A DNA stretch of 64,000 nucleotides, from NCBI RefSeq assembly GCF_051401765.1, contig NC_135073.1:8308001-8372000 (forward strand), read 5' to 3'. The notes beneath the pieces are model-generated. The model was not told the origin of the DNA. It saw nothing but the letters and a program-made list of their open reading frames with translations, and made no database searches. The stretch comes from Calliopsis andreniformis. Taxonomy: Eukaryota; Arthropoda; Insecta; Hymenoptera; Andrenidae. This document shows, in pieces, positions 35,451 through 47,640 of the stretch. The translations under genes were made by a program, and so were the position numbers. Within the stretch, counting starts at the first letter, position 1. Every line of letters starts with the position of its first letter.

Positions 35451-36300
35451 TCAAAATTCACTAAACTCTTCTCAAAACCGAAGAAACTTTAACGATCTAA
35501 CATAAAGTATGAAAATTCAATTAATCCTAATAATTTTGCCGATACCGCTCAACTGCCCAAAAAACAATAGCGTAAATACTCCAAGGTTGTTCAACAATAA
35601 AACAGAGAATCCGCTAAGAACTCCGTTCGATCAACGCGGTAGCTCTTCACCTCAAATAGTTTCTTCATTATCCCCGACACAATTCCGTAACAACTCTAAT
35701 CAATTTCTATCCCCGCGGGGGGCCACTGAATCAAGCGTGTCAGCCGCGAATTAATAACCGACCCGCACAATGCTGGTATTAATTCATTTAACAATAAATA
35801 CGCCGGAACGTGGGACACGCTCGATCAGGTTCGATCGGTGTGAGGAACGAGGCCGGTTGCCGAACAAATGGACGTGACGGAAATCTGGCTCCGCGTGCAA
35901 TGAGTGATTGCATGTTCCCAGCGGTAACCTCAGAAGGAGCGAAATTTTCCGACCGACAGCCACGTCAAAGCGATTTGTCGTCAGGCTTCCGGAGAGAAAT
36001 GCGAGCCGCTTTCCCTGTCCGTGGACGAAACGACCGTTTCCTATGTCTCCAGATCTCGCCCTTGGTCTATCGTTCTACGTGCCCCACTGCTCCTCCGAAT
36101 TTCCACTATTCGTCGAGCTTCATATTTCTCTCCCACCAGCTATCTATTGACCGTTGTTGATTTAGAACTAGAGTGAACGATACGTTACAATGGATAGTAT
36201 AATCAACCTTAGAGGAAAGAAAGATAGGGAGGGAGCATCTGCAATTTTTTCTGAGGATAGGTTTTGCAAGATCGGCATGGCGGTTTGTTGACAATTTCAG
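35451..36300. other. GC-richer islet (35.6-36.1 kb) with A/C-rich left edge
   Basis: The left edge (35460-35720) is A/C-rich. A 81-codon frame at 35509-35754 starts with ATG and a short hydrophobic stretch (MKIQLILIILPIPL), then Asn/Ser/Pro-rich sequence; no family is recognised and no splice context supports it. A 116-codon frame at 35810-36160 overlaps an 80-codon one in another phase. Confidence 0.4.
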
Positions 36301-38950
36301 TAAGTAAGTATCAGCCTATTTGTCTAATGACTGACAGGTTAATGTGGCAGCATTGATGGAGTCAATATGTTTATATATACATATACCAGGAATGTACAAA
36401 TTTCATTTTAAGTTAGTTGAAATGATCTTGCATAGATTATCCTTAAAGGAATAGGTTGAAGCAACAAAATGTTACCTCTACATTTTTCTTTCCTTTAAGG
36501 TATCTATTAAGGTAGCGTATATATATTGTACGTACATCTTATCGTACCTTATCGTACAATATATATATACGCGGTTTTGCGCCAAATTAATTTTGTACAA
36601 CTGCTTAGTTTTTAAACGAAACTTTATTATAAGTATAAGAAGACTCTTGGCTGATGGTTTCTCGATAAAGTTTGAAAGAGATCTGCCGTCATTGCGTAAA
36701 ACTTGAGCAAAGCTGCAATATGATTAAAAACTATTGATTCAAGACGTTGTAGGCGGGTGGGCTAAAAGACGTTCTAGCGATGGAGTTTTAATAAGGATAG
36801 GCAGCGACAATAATATATGCAGTTAGAAGTCTTTACGGAGGAGAAAGTAAACTAACAGATTTCTGAACAGCAGATTTGCAAGTAGTAGTGAAAGTAGAGT
36901 GTTGTGTTTTTTTTTATTGTAGGAAAATAATGCTATTGTTATTTGTTTGTTGTTAGATAAGTGATGCATATAACGTAGAGCCACTCACAGATTCGTTGGC
37001 GAAGGATTAATAAATTCACTTGCTCCAGTTGCGGAGATGTTTCATATTCCACAATCGAATTAAGGAATTTAGAGAAAAATTAAAGGCGAAAATGAAAGTG
37101 AGGTAGATAGAAGAAAAAATATAGCACAGTGTTTTGTTAACTAATATTCTAAATAACTGTGAATCTTTAAGTTACTGATATATTTTGATATTATTTTGTA
37201 ATTCATATGAAAAGACAGCAGAATAACATAGCTTTGAAATAGTGTTTAGTAGCCTCTAACACAAACAAAAAATAAACAGTGAAAAATTAAAATTTCTGAA
37301 AACTACTTCACATTAATATTCTACTTAATATTAAAGATATTAGTGTCTACTAGGATAATATCCAAGCAAACATTATTTACCTCGAAATGTACGTCTACAA
37401 ATATTTTCCTGCTTATTTGAGTGAGTAATGCATATGTGCCACCTTTGTATCGTCAATTTATGAACACCCTGTATGCAACCTGCGGGTAACGGCTTATCGC
37501 GTTCATGCAACATTAGGCTTCCCCGTTATTTACCGTGATTTCAGGCTTTTCGGCTCTCCTAGCTCTACTCGTCCTTTGCTACCCTCTATGTCCTCCTTTC
37601 AGTCTGCTCTTTACACCCCCGAGTTGAGCTCAAATTTGTGGTCAACAAATACATTTCACAAATCATTTTTATACCTATTATACTCATACATGTTCAGCGA
37701 TACTTAGAAAAGGATCAATTCTGTGGGTTATAATCGCGAAATTACACTTTGCAGTAGTTTCCAGATAAGTAGATTCAGACAGTCCTCGTCGTGGTCAGAC
37801 AATTTTTTCAAATTATTAATAACTCTACTTTACCCGACCCTTTATTCAAGATCAAATTATAATAGGCACAATTATTCGGTCTTCAGAATTATTTGGGCTG
37901 TTAATGGGAACGTAAAGAGATCATAAAGCTCAGGTTTCGTAAACGACGAGTATTAGAGGCCTCATTAAATTTCTCTTCTGTTTCACTATTTTCTCACAAG
38001 TGTTCATGAAGACGGTTTCAAGAGTGTGAGATATAACATGAATACATGTTATTAATTAGCTTTCAGTGTATGGAACGATATTGCAAATGTGTGAAAGGAA
38101 CATAGTAAAACACTTTAGAAACTACATACAGATATATTTTAAAAATAAATAAGAAAATTGAAAGTTTGAATCTGTAACTATATATTTTATTTTACTTTAT
38201 GTACGCAAGTAGCACATTACAGTTTTCCTTGAAACCTCCTTTTTCTCAGGAAAACATTTCTTTTGACCACAATTTATATAGGGTCTCATTCTAAACTACT
38301 AAATCACAGTTTTCAACAATTTGATTATCATACTATGTTTAATAGAATCGTATCAAAATTTGCTAAATAAGCATAATTTTGAATAAATGAATGAATTTCT
38401 AGCATTCAGATTACAGTGATGACATTGTTTATTTAATAAACTCTAACCATATTATTTTCCAGTAATTTTCCTTAATCAGAACATAACATGATAGATATCA
38501 GAAATATATCATAACACGATGATAAATTCAAAAGTTCTCAAAGGAAATTCTACATGCTAAAACAGGAAGGAAATTAAAAATAACCAAATTACATTTGAAG
38601 CTTCATTTTCAAGTTATTAAATATTTAAGATATACGTAAGAATACTTGTTGCACTGGTCCTATTCTGCTAAATCGCTATGTCTGACTAAATACGACGTCA
38701 ACAGTAGAACAAGTGCAAGAAGTCAGACACGTTTCATCCCAACAACAAGCGTTCTTGCAGCAATTAATAATTCTCAAACGAAGCCACAAATGCAATTTTA
38801 TCGTTCTCGACTTTCACCTTATTTTAGCACGTAAAATCACCCTTGCAACTTTTGACATTTATTACGTACACCGAAATATAAACATAATTCTTGCACCAAT
38901 TTTACTACTCTGTAATCATCAAATATTCTTGAACGATCGAAGTTCATTTT
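36301..38950. other. AT-rich non-coding DNA
   Basis: Apart from the hairpin at 36515-36572 and a small balanced patch at 37430-37640, the stretch is AT-rich. Open frames at 37723-37926 and 38646-38952 have no motif. Confidence 0.45.
36515..36572. repeat. Hairpin: 18/20-bp inverted repeat with 20-base loop
   Basis: The left arm 36515-36532 (GCG, TA repeats, TTGTACG) matches the reverse complement of 36553-36572 except for one extra AT dinucleotide. The loop contains two copies of CTTATCGTAC-like sequence running into the right arm. Size is in the pre-miRNA range, but the TA-rich stem equally suits a cruciform or chance expansion. Confidence 0.7.
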
Positions 38951-39720
38951 AAATACAATCTGGCCTGAACATTTCGCATTGTGCTCAATGCCACAGCACG
39001 AGCCGAGTTTCTGCTTCGACGATTATGTTAATAGCAGTAACGAAAGTAACACAATTGCGTGCCGCTTGCTGGATATATTTTCTGAGCGCATTTTCTTTTC
39101 CCTTCTTGACGCACCACCCTTCGCGACATCCACTTCCAAGACCGACGGTGGTGTGCATGGAAATGTGCGGGCCTATGAACCGACATGAGTTCACTGCATA
39201 ATCATACAGTCAATGAGTGCGAAGGAGCTAACCATGCGAGAAAGGAGGGGCGAAGAAAAAAGAAATTCATGGGAATACGTATCAAGCTCGACGTATTCCC
39301 GTATTCGAGACGTTCATGCGCAACATTCCCCTGAATTCGTGTTTCATCCACTAGGTGTACCCGTACGTCGAAACAATTTTATTTAAACACGTGACAACGC
39401 GCATACTATTAATCCCCTGTTAATGCTGTCAGGAAATACATGTGTAAATAGTTTGAGTGAACACGCAGGCTGGTGTTGTGGGTTTTCGTACAAACAGACA
39501 TCTATTTATTCGGATGATGACGGCGGGGAATATTCATGAATTGATCTTGTTTGAATATTCAAATTACCCGCCTTTTTGGGTATTGACCAACTTTTGGCTT
39601 TGAGTGACGATCAAGGGGGCGATTTTTAAAGCGTTCCCGCGAGGCGTGCTGTACGTTTGCTGGCGAAAAGAGTGATGCATGTCGATACGAAATGGTAGAT
39701 TATTGTGAAATATGTCACGT
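38951..39720. other. Two adjacent GC-richer patches
   Basis: Patches at 38980-39240 and 39460-39690. The right flank is G/T-rich from about 39640. The second patch contains paired ATTCAT/GAATATTC-type AT motifs set in GC-rich sequence. No gene visible. Confidence 0.4.
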
Positions 39721-40900
39721 CTGTTATGATTAAAATGAATAAGCTGAGTGCAATTTATACAAATACATTTCTCTTAAACACATTTATTCTAGATATTTTA
39801 AACGTAGTTACAATTGTTTGTTAATATTTCTAAGTTATAGCAAATGTTTAAGCAAATCTAAGAAAGGTTTGCTTAAACCAGAGAAATAAAAAAACTAATG
39901 TAGAAGAATATATCACTATTGCACTAGAATGATAATTTCATAAAGTATAAAAGAAAATTAGATTAAATCACGCAATAATTTATTAAGAATTTGTTAAGGC
40001 AGCAAAGGTAAATTACTTATCAGACTTTTCCAAACGAACGTAAAGCAGTAGAAAAAGGACATTTCCGAAAAATATATCCATTAGAATTTTTCCACTGATT
40101 ATTTAATCGCGCACAGAAAGGAGATTTAATTCATTTGCAATTTTCTAACGCTTCTGTGAACGCAATGGCGTTGTAATTTAGTTGTCTCCAGCTATTTTAT
40201 GGTAGCATGTCCTCGCCTGTTAGTTCCAAATATTTGCCTTCTCTCACGTAATGCATTCACTATTGTCTATGGTCACAATGTTGATGACAGTGCCTTTTTG
40301 TTTCTAGGACTATGTTTCTATCAAACAACATTAGACCTGTTTATATAGAGTCACTGACAAATAAGAAAGTAATGTAATTAGGAAGTCCTTCTGTATAAAT
40401 ACTGCTGTATATTCAACTATGTAATTGAAAGAATACCTTGTTTCTCGCTTATAAAATAGATTTAATAAAGAATTTTTAAAAGCTTGCTTCCTTTCGAAAA
40501 TTAAAAATTGTATTTAAAAGTAATAAAGAAAACAGGGAAAAAATGTTCAGAAAATACATAATGGAAGCAATATTGAATTAAAGAACGTACGATGAAGTAC
40601 GATAGAATACATGGACTGTTAATATAACCGCTGAAGATATGTCTGGCTATATACGCGCCATTTCTCCTGATATATCTGTGACTCGATTTCACGCAATTTG
40701 AAAATGAAATATTATGTAATCCCAGTAACAGAATTCACGCACAAAAAAGCAATAATTAACTATAAGGACACAGTTAAATATTTATCAATGCTTCTTTAAA
40801 GTTACATCTCTATCTAGCAATAAAATAAGACTGCTATATCAATGCTTGAAGCTCAAGCAAAAACGAGGAATTTTTAATTACGAAAGTGCCAAGAGTGGCT
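39721..40900. other. AT-rich non-coding DNA
   Basis: Apart from the hairpin at 39846-39878, nothing gene-like or repetitive is visible. Confidence 0.5.
39846..39878. repeat. Perfect 11-bp-stem hairpin
   Basis: GTTTAAGCAAA at 39846-39856 and its reverse complement at 39868-39878, loop of 11 bases. It lies in AT-rich DNA with no gene around it and is not followed by a T-run. Confidence 0.8.
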
Positions 40901-41510
40901 TCATAGATCTTAATGCAGGGTGTTACATCGCGACATTGAATACGTTATGCCTTCGTGAATTCCGTTCGATTTCACAGAAGACGTAGCGGTTGCGAGCAGA
41001 AGACAGGTCGATATAGCAGGGACTGTAACTCTTATCGCGAGGAAGCCGGCGGCGGAAGAAGAAACATTCCTCGTAAATATAGGAGGTATAAAAGCTACCC
41101 TTTTGATGGAGTGGGCTTTTAAGGGTCGACTTGGTATCGGACCGTTCGTTCGCCGCAGGATGACCAGAAGGATCGAACGGAGGAGACCGAAGGATAGAGG
41201 GGTCCCTTGACGCAGGATACCGTCTGTGTTTAACGACCATCGTTTTACGGGTTTCGTATTTTGTTTAAAATCAAACCATAAAGTGGCCATCGATGCTGAC
41301 CTTACCCCCGCCGTTTGCCATTACTAGTTTTAAGACCGTCGCAGCTATGTGTACCATCCGGCTTTCGTCTTGCTCCCTTATCACAAAATGATAAAATATT
41401 ACCCGTAGGGGTATTACTGGGAAGTAGTTTATATCTTCAATCGTCTCGTTTATATAAAATGTCAGTGCAATGCTGAGATACTGCATAATAAAGTTGGATT
41501 ATGCTCTGGC
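40901..41510. other. Islet (40.92-41.3 kb) open in three reading frames
   Basis: Minus-strand frames of 126 codons (40910-41290, ATG) and 105 codons (40923-41240) overlap a plus-strand frame of 83 codons (40959-41207, no early ATG, acceptor-like TTTCACAG near its start). None has a recognisable domain. A TATAAAAG at 41087-41094 lacks an initiator at the right distance. A CAGGGTGT motif marks the left edge (40917-40924). Confidence 0.4.
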
Positions 41511-42940
41511 GGAGTCTTTCTGGTATGTTAAAGGAATATATTTTCTGTATAATTAAATACGTTGGAATGATGTATAAGTAGGAAATATAAAGCATAGAGT
41601 CAGATGTTGCATTATAGCCTTGTTGATTTCATTTTCTTCATGAAACATAGAGAAGCTTTATTATCTTTATGATAAATAAAGATAAATCTGTGAATAAACT
41701 TTTCAATTTTTAAGTTAGCTCAATTAGGATTAGAGTAAACGATATAGAATAAATTCACACGCGGGAAAAACCAAATTTAAAGAACTTAAACTTCTAGTAA
41801 TCAAGTAGAAAGTAATTATTATATAGCACAACCGAAACTGAACTATGAAGCTGAGTATAAGTCGCGTAGGTTTAATATCTATATCTTGTACGTAAGCCAC
41901 GAATTTCATGCCATTAAACTCTTTATTTAAAATTAATCATTTTTTATCGAAATGGTCAGTGAGCTGTGAAACATCTCATGTAGTAGTTTTTCTCAATTCA
42001 ACCAGACTTTTAAAGTCATTAAACAGCAACAGACAGTCATTAAATATTTATATTCCGCAGGAAATTGCAACGTATGCTCATAAAAATACTACAAAAAGAT
42101 CGTTTTCCGCTTGCAAAACACAATATCTTTTCTTTTTGTGAGCTTTGGATATACACGCCCACACGATACGTTTATTCGAACGGATATTTGTATGGAGAAG
42201 AAAGGAATCGCAGCTGTTCCCATTTTCATTCTACATATATTTTCGTCTATTTGTCTCGCGAAACGATTTCTGCAGATAGTGTATGATGATAGAAAGCATC
42301 ATCGAAATTCAGAAGGAAGCGTCACAAGGTATTCCCATTTCCGGCGCGCGTTCCCAGTCGTACGCTATCGCGTGTCTTCGTGTTTGCGTAAGGATATCAA
42401 CGAGGCGATAGATCTGTGGCCGTCTGGGGTGAATAACTTATGTTTATCCGCATGAATTCTCATATATGCCGCCATTTATACGTGCGAAGTATTTGTTGCG
42501 TCAAGGAAATCGAATGCTTCGTTTCCAATTACTTTTTTCATACTTCTATTTTGTAACGACTACATAGTTCCATATCTTACGTGACCTTTACTACAAAACG
42601 GGTGTTATATCTTCAGACACTTTAAGTAAAATTGTTTTAAATATATTACAGGCTTTAGTTTAACTAAATAAATGATTAGAAGAAGTATAATATTTCCTTT
42701 CATTACTTTTACACGTGCAAATTATATAAACGAATATAGAAAGAAATATAGAATTAATTATGAATTACGAACAAAATTTCTATTCAATCTTGTGACTGCA
42801 AAATTATTCATCAGATCTACGACTATAAGTATCTAAATTGAATATTTGTGAATTTAAGTTCTGGTTTCCTTTCTCCTATGTTCGACTTATAAATTATAAA
42901 TTTGTAAAAACTTTCGCGTTTTTGATATTTGTGAAGAAAA
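41511..42940. other. AT-rich DNA with patch at 42.14-42.47 kb
   Basis: The patch holds a 114-codon frame (42111-42455, TTG start) with an acceptor-like GATTTCTGCAG near 42274, and no recognisable product. The remainder is AT-rich. Confidence 0.4.
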
Positions 42941-44100
42941 TGTAACTTTATTTTATATTATCAAAATACAAATCAACTACCACACTTAATTTTCCAGGGA
43001 CACACGTCCGCAACTGATCTCCGTTCAGACAGAGCAATAAAATTTTATCTGAAAATTACGTATCACTTTCCATCGAGTACAGAAATACGGCAGCGAAACG
43101 AGAACTGGCAGAATCGCGAAATAACCTCCAGTCTTACACCCATAGCTTCCCCCATCTCGTATACTGTATCTCGGGGGTTATAAGAAAAATATTGTGTTAA
43201 TACATCGGGCGCATCATGAACGCCCTGGGTAGACGTATACCGAAGCGGACACACGCTAAGACATTACGTTTTTGGAAAGCAACCAGCCAAACCGTGGGGC
43301 TTACGATGCCCATAAAGCTGTTTTATTTCTGCGGAGCAGTTTTAAAATTCCACTCCTGGAATGACGTGTGCAAGGTGAGGGACGAAGGGGAGGGAGGTGC
43401 AGGTAGGATCGAAGAGACAGCGAGAAGAAGCGAGAGCGTGTGGGGGAGCGAGTGTACGAGCACATGTGGAAGTAAAAAACGTAAATGTTGGCTCCCCCTC
43501 CCCCCCGTAGTCGTGAATTCGAGGGCGTTCCGTCAGTCGTACATATGGGGCCAATTTACAAAAATTATTCAGAAACCAGACGATCCTGCCTATATTCGTC
43601 CCCTAGCTCTAAACGCGTATCATTGTCAAAGGATTTGAAAGACTTCAAGGAGAACGTGGATGAACGATGGTCGAGCGGGGAAGAGAAATCGAGGAAGCTT
43701 TGGCAGAGACACAGGCGCTTTAAAAACAGGGTTACAAATCTTTGTGGTTTACGGTGATCATAGGGAGAGTTTTAATATCTTCCAGAATAGATTTCTGTTA
43801 AAATGTGAGTAATCCTTTGCGTCATCTCCAGAGCAAATTATTTTTTGAGCTGTGTTTAAGCTCGAGATGGATTTGGATTCAGAATTGTAAGGAGTGAATT
43901 CGTACAGAGAGACTTTACGCTGTGGATTAAAGGAGTGAATTGATTTATTTCAGGATATAAATTCTGAGACTGTGGTATAAATGAATGTTACTGTATAATA
44001 AATTTTAATATCATGCTTCTTTATGTAATCCATCACTCGTCTATAAGATGTACTGAAGGTATTACATGTATGCAAAGCTAGATGTAGTGAAAATTTCCTT
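42941..44100. other. GC-rich islet (core 43.05-43.68 kb) with mirror skew
   Basis: Left edge 42960-43020 is A/C-rich; right flank 43690-44000 is G/T-rich. The core has a purine-rich run (43375-43460) then a C-rich run (43493-43507). A 140-codon ATG frame (43216-43638) contains a consensus-like donor AAG|GTGAGG at 43372-43380, so a first exon at 43216-43374 is conceivable, but I recognise no protein. Confidence 0.45.
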
Positions 44101-44547
44101 GCGTTGTCACTTAGAAAAGTTAATCCTGCTTTTCATGGAAAAGGAGGAAGTGAAGTGCCTGCAGAGAACTTGTTTTTCCTCCTAAAGGAACAATCTCGGA
44201 TTTCAAGAAGGAAACTTCTCTTTTACGACTTCAAAAAATTTTACTTGAAATTTAAATCCAAGCCCTTCTGTCTAAAACACTTTAATTCTGTACTGAATTC
44301 CTAAGTAGCATAGACGGTAACTTCAGAGACTTCTGTGAAACTTTGTCTTCGACCGTTTATGTTCATTAAATTCATGTTTTCAACTAGAATAATATTACAT
44401 TTCCCCATTAATTTCTTACTTTATTTATTTATTGTTTAAAATTATTGAGATCCGAAGTTGTATCATATTCTAAATATCTAGAAACTGAATTATTCCTCAT
44501 TACTATTTGCATAATGGAAAAGGGAAGTAATTTCAGATGATAACATT
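44101..44547. other. AT-rich non-coding DNA
   Basis: A 66-codon frame (44104-44304, TTG start, Lys/Phe-rich) has no family. Nothing else visible before the repeat array at 44548. Confidence 0.45.
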
Positions 44548-45155
44548 TTCAGTGGAACAAATCAATAATAGTTTCCATCGGTAATTTTTGTATGACACTA
44601 AACAATAATTTTACTTCAAAAATTCTTTCGTACCTTCTACTATTCCCTAAAATTAATTATACTCTGCCTAATTGAATATTTGTTAAACCAAGATATTATT
44701 CATCCAAATATCACTTATTGCCAAAATATATAATTCCTTCAAATTCCAAGTCTAAAAACTGCCACTTGTACTTCAGCCTACTCCCAAGTTTAAGTAAGTA
44801 GCAAATAGCGGCACATTCAGTAAAACAAGTCAATAATTACTTATCAGCAATTCATACACAGTACAGAAAGATAAATTTTCTATGATAACTCTTTCAGATC
44901 TCCTATCTATTCAAAACAGAATAACAAAAAAAATGTTACTCCTCCACAATGAATGTTATACCTTTTAACTAGTATAAACAAAACAAAATAGTTTATTTCC
45001 GACTGAAATATCTTCCACACACTACCAAGGCACACGCTTTTCCAAATTTCCACATCCAGAGTGTAGAACCTCTATTCCCGTACGCTCGCAAGTGGAACGA
45101 GTAGTAAATTGCAGCGCATTCAGTAGAACAAGTCAATAATTGTCTCTATCGGGCG
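44548..45155. repeat. Decayed duplication, three copies with about 270-300-bp period
   Basis: A 23-bp core beginning TTCAGT and containing AACAAGTCAATAATT (or AACAAATCAATAATA) occurs at 44548, 44816 and 45119. Copies two and three match at 22 of 23 bases in the core and 19 of 23 just upstream; weaker similarity reaches back to about 44706 and 45006. Copies one and three also share a following TATCGG/CATCGG. The + strand is A/C-rich throughout. Confidence 0.6.
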
Positions 45156-45159
45156 TAAA

Positions 45160-46450
45160 GCGCGACGGTACGTCGTATCTTCAACTTTCCCCAGTCGTTG
45201 CGGCGTGAACGCGAATCGAAATGCCGGGGCCAGCGGGGCTATAGCGAATTTCAATAATCGTTCGCGAATAAATTTCGCCGGAAGACCAGAAGGGGCATGT
45301 TATCGCGGCAACTCCGTGGCTCTGTTCCGCTCGAAATTCATAACAACTTGCCAAGTCACAACACTGTCCGGGGCTTCGCTCGGCCATAAATTCATCTATG
45401 CAACCTGCCGCAGGCTGGCTCAGCCGTCTCCGTTATTTCAGTTTTCGTTACACGCTGTCTTCGCTCGAACGGGACCGGGCACGCGTGTGCTGTATAAATA
45501 AAGTACAATGCGCGCGCGGGAAGGCGACGTACTGAAACTCGGAAAGTAAACTAAAGAATCGAGCCAGCGCGCTCGCGGAGGTATAGGAGGAGGTAAAAGA
45601 AGAGCAAAAGAATCGAGGGTGGAAGTGAAGAAGGAGGGGGGACGGCAAGCATGGCCGAAAGAAAGGGTCGGGGGTGCGGAAGAAACGAAACCCCGCGGGT
45701 CACTCGTCCGACTTTGCGAAATAAAAACTCGCTTTACGGGGAGCTTTTATTGCGGGCTTGATGTTTTTTTTGTATCCCTTTCGTTGCACGCCACAGTGCC
45801 TTTCAATCGGTTCAACGAATACATAGTTTACCAATGGTCTCTTCGGGAGTACCGCGTTTCCCTTTTTCCTAACAACTTCTATCTCTCCTATCCTCTCTTT
45901 CCTCTTGTTTTCCCTTCGCTACGCCTCTCTTAATTCCTGTCGTTGTTTTTTCACTTCGCTCGCCTCTCACCCACCTCCGTCCCGCTGTTTCTCTGTGTCC
46001 CTCGGCGAAACGGCACTCTTAAACGATCGTGCCTTAAACACAGGCAACTTTTCCGATTCTTTGATTCGTCGCTGCCTCTCTCTCTCTCTTTCGGTTTCTC
46101 CCTCCTTATAGGACTTTTCCTTAATCTGTTGCAGAGAAGCAACTTAAATTCGAGGATTGTTTGACGCAATTAAACGTTTCGAAAGTAATTAGATCGCAGT
46201 TTGAGGGTAACGAAGAGGGAACAACTCTTTCGGTCGAGTTTCATTCGTGTTTCTTATGGCTCTTCGAAGAATTTGTTCCTAATTGGTTTAAGGGAAAGTT
46301 TTGGAGTATCTTGAGAATATTTTGCCTTGTAAAAAAATTTCAAGGGAGAGATGTTCTTTATAGCTTGAAGGGGACAGAACATGATAAACTTAGGACAAAG
46401 TTGACTTCATGAAAGTTTGTGGATATGTAAAGGAATAAATATCAAAGCTT
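45160..46450. other. GC-rich islet with purine-left, pyrimidine-right blocks
   Basis: Counts: 45581-45650 is 59/70 purine; 45861-45940 is 67/80 pyrimidine. The left flank (44700-45070) is A/C-rich and the right flank (46140-46440) G/T-rich. A (CT)n run of about 15 bases lies at 46076-46090. Many overlapping open frames on both strands, none with a motif. Confidence 0.5.
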
Positions 46451-47640
46451 AATGTTTCAGAGCAAATTCCCAGTTAAAATTTTCAGGTATTTAAAATCAT
46501 AATCATTAATTTATTCTCTAGAATATTTTAGGACTGTCAATATTTCATTTGAAAGTAATAAATATTCTCCAACTACCGTCAGAGTTTCTAAAAATCTCAA
46601 CATTGGCGAAAGTTTCACCTAACGTTTAGTTTCGATCAGACAAGGATCAATTTTTCATTGTTAATTTGGCAATTAATTTGCCAAGAGGAAAAGTGGTTCT
46701 TAGCAAGCAAAAGGAGGGCCTGTCAAGAGCACTGATTGAAATGTAGGGTGAAAAAGCCTCAGGCGAAAGATTCGAGAGTGGGATATTGGAGAGGTAGGAG
46801 TGTAAGACGCGCAATTTAAAATGGCTAACAGCATACTATCAAAGCGATGATACTTCACTTCAGAAAAAATATTTACCAATATCAAAGTTGAGAGCGTCAG
46901 AACAGATGACATACATAGCTTTCTTAGATCCTCAAGATAGAATCTTTATACGATTTTATACAATTACTTTTTTTAAAGATTCTTTTTCTTATAGATACTT
47001 AAAAAAGATTAATTTGCGATAATTTGTATGGTTTAATGAAATCCATGACGCTCATGTGATTAGTTCTCACGTCAAACTTGTTAAGATGGCATGATCGCAA
47101 AAGAAAGAACTAATGAAGACAATCTAAATAGAAACTCACTTTTAGCTGATGCGATATAAGTGTTATAAACTATTATAAAGTATTCTAATGTATTATAAAT
47201 AATAATTTATCGTCTAAAAATTACGTAATATTGCAGTATTTCGATTTACCAATTTCTGTAGGTTACCCATGCATTACTAATCGTGCTTCGTAGATACTTA
47301 CGTATGTGACATACGAATAGCAAATGTCGTGAAAAATAACTGATATCATAATGATCCTTACCAGACCATCTGAGAGTTAAAATATCACAACTCAGACTCT
47401 CCATTAATAGCCCCTCAAGTTTATACCTAACTTTGCTCGCGCATATTTTCAGCTCAATCGTACCAGCTTCACTCTTCAGGTATTTATAGCCAATTTATTC
47501 CAGTGTCATCGCCCTCTGCAACTCTAAAATCTTTATTCGAAACGATCGCAAGCAAACAAGCTTAATTTCTTAGAAAATTCATTTACGAAACACCGATTAG
47601 CAAAGTGTTCCACATTTTTTAAACCAACATGCTTTAATCC
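46451..47640. other. AT-rich non-coding DNA
   Basis: A purine-rich patch lies at 46680-46810. From 47340 the + strand becomes C/A-rich, leading into the next islet. No gene visible. Confidence 0.45.

Noticed and set aside
35509..35754. 81-codon ATG frame with a signal-peptide-like start
   Set aside because: Rest is Asn/Ser/Pro-rich and unconserved in appearance; no splice sites or family recognised.
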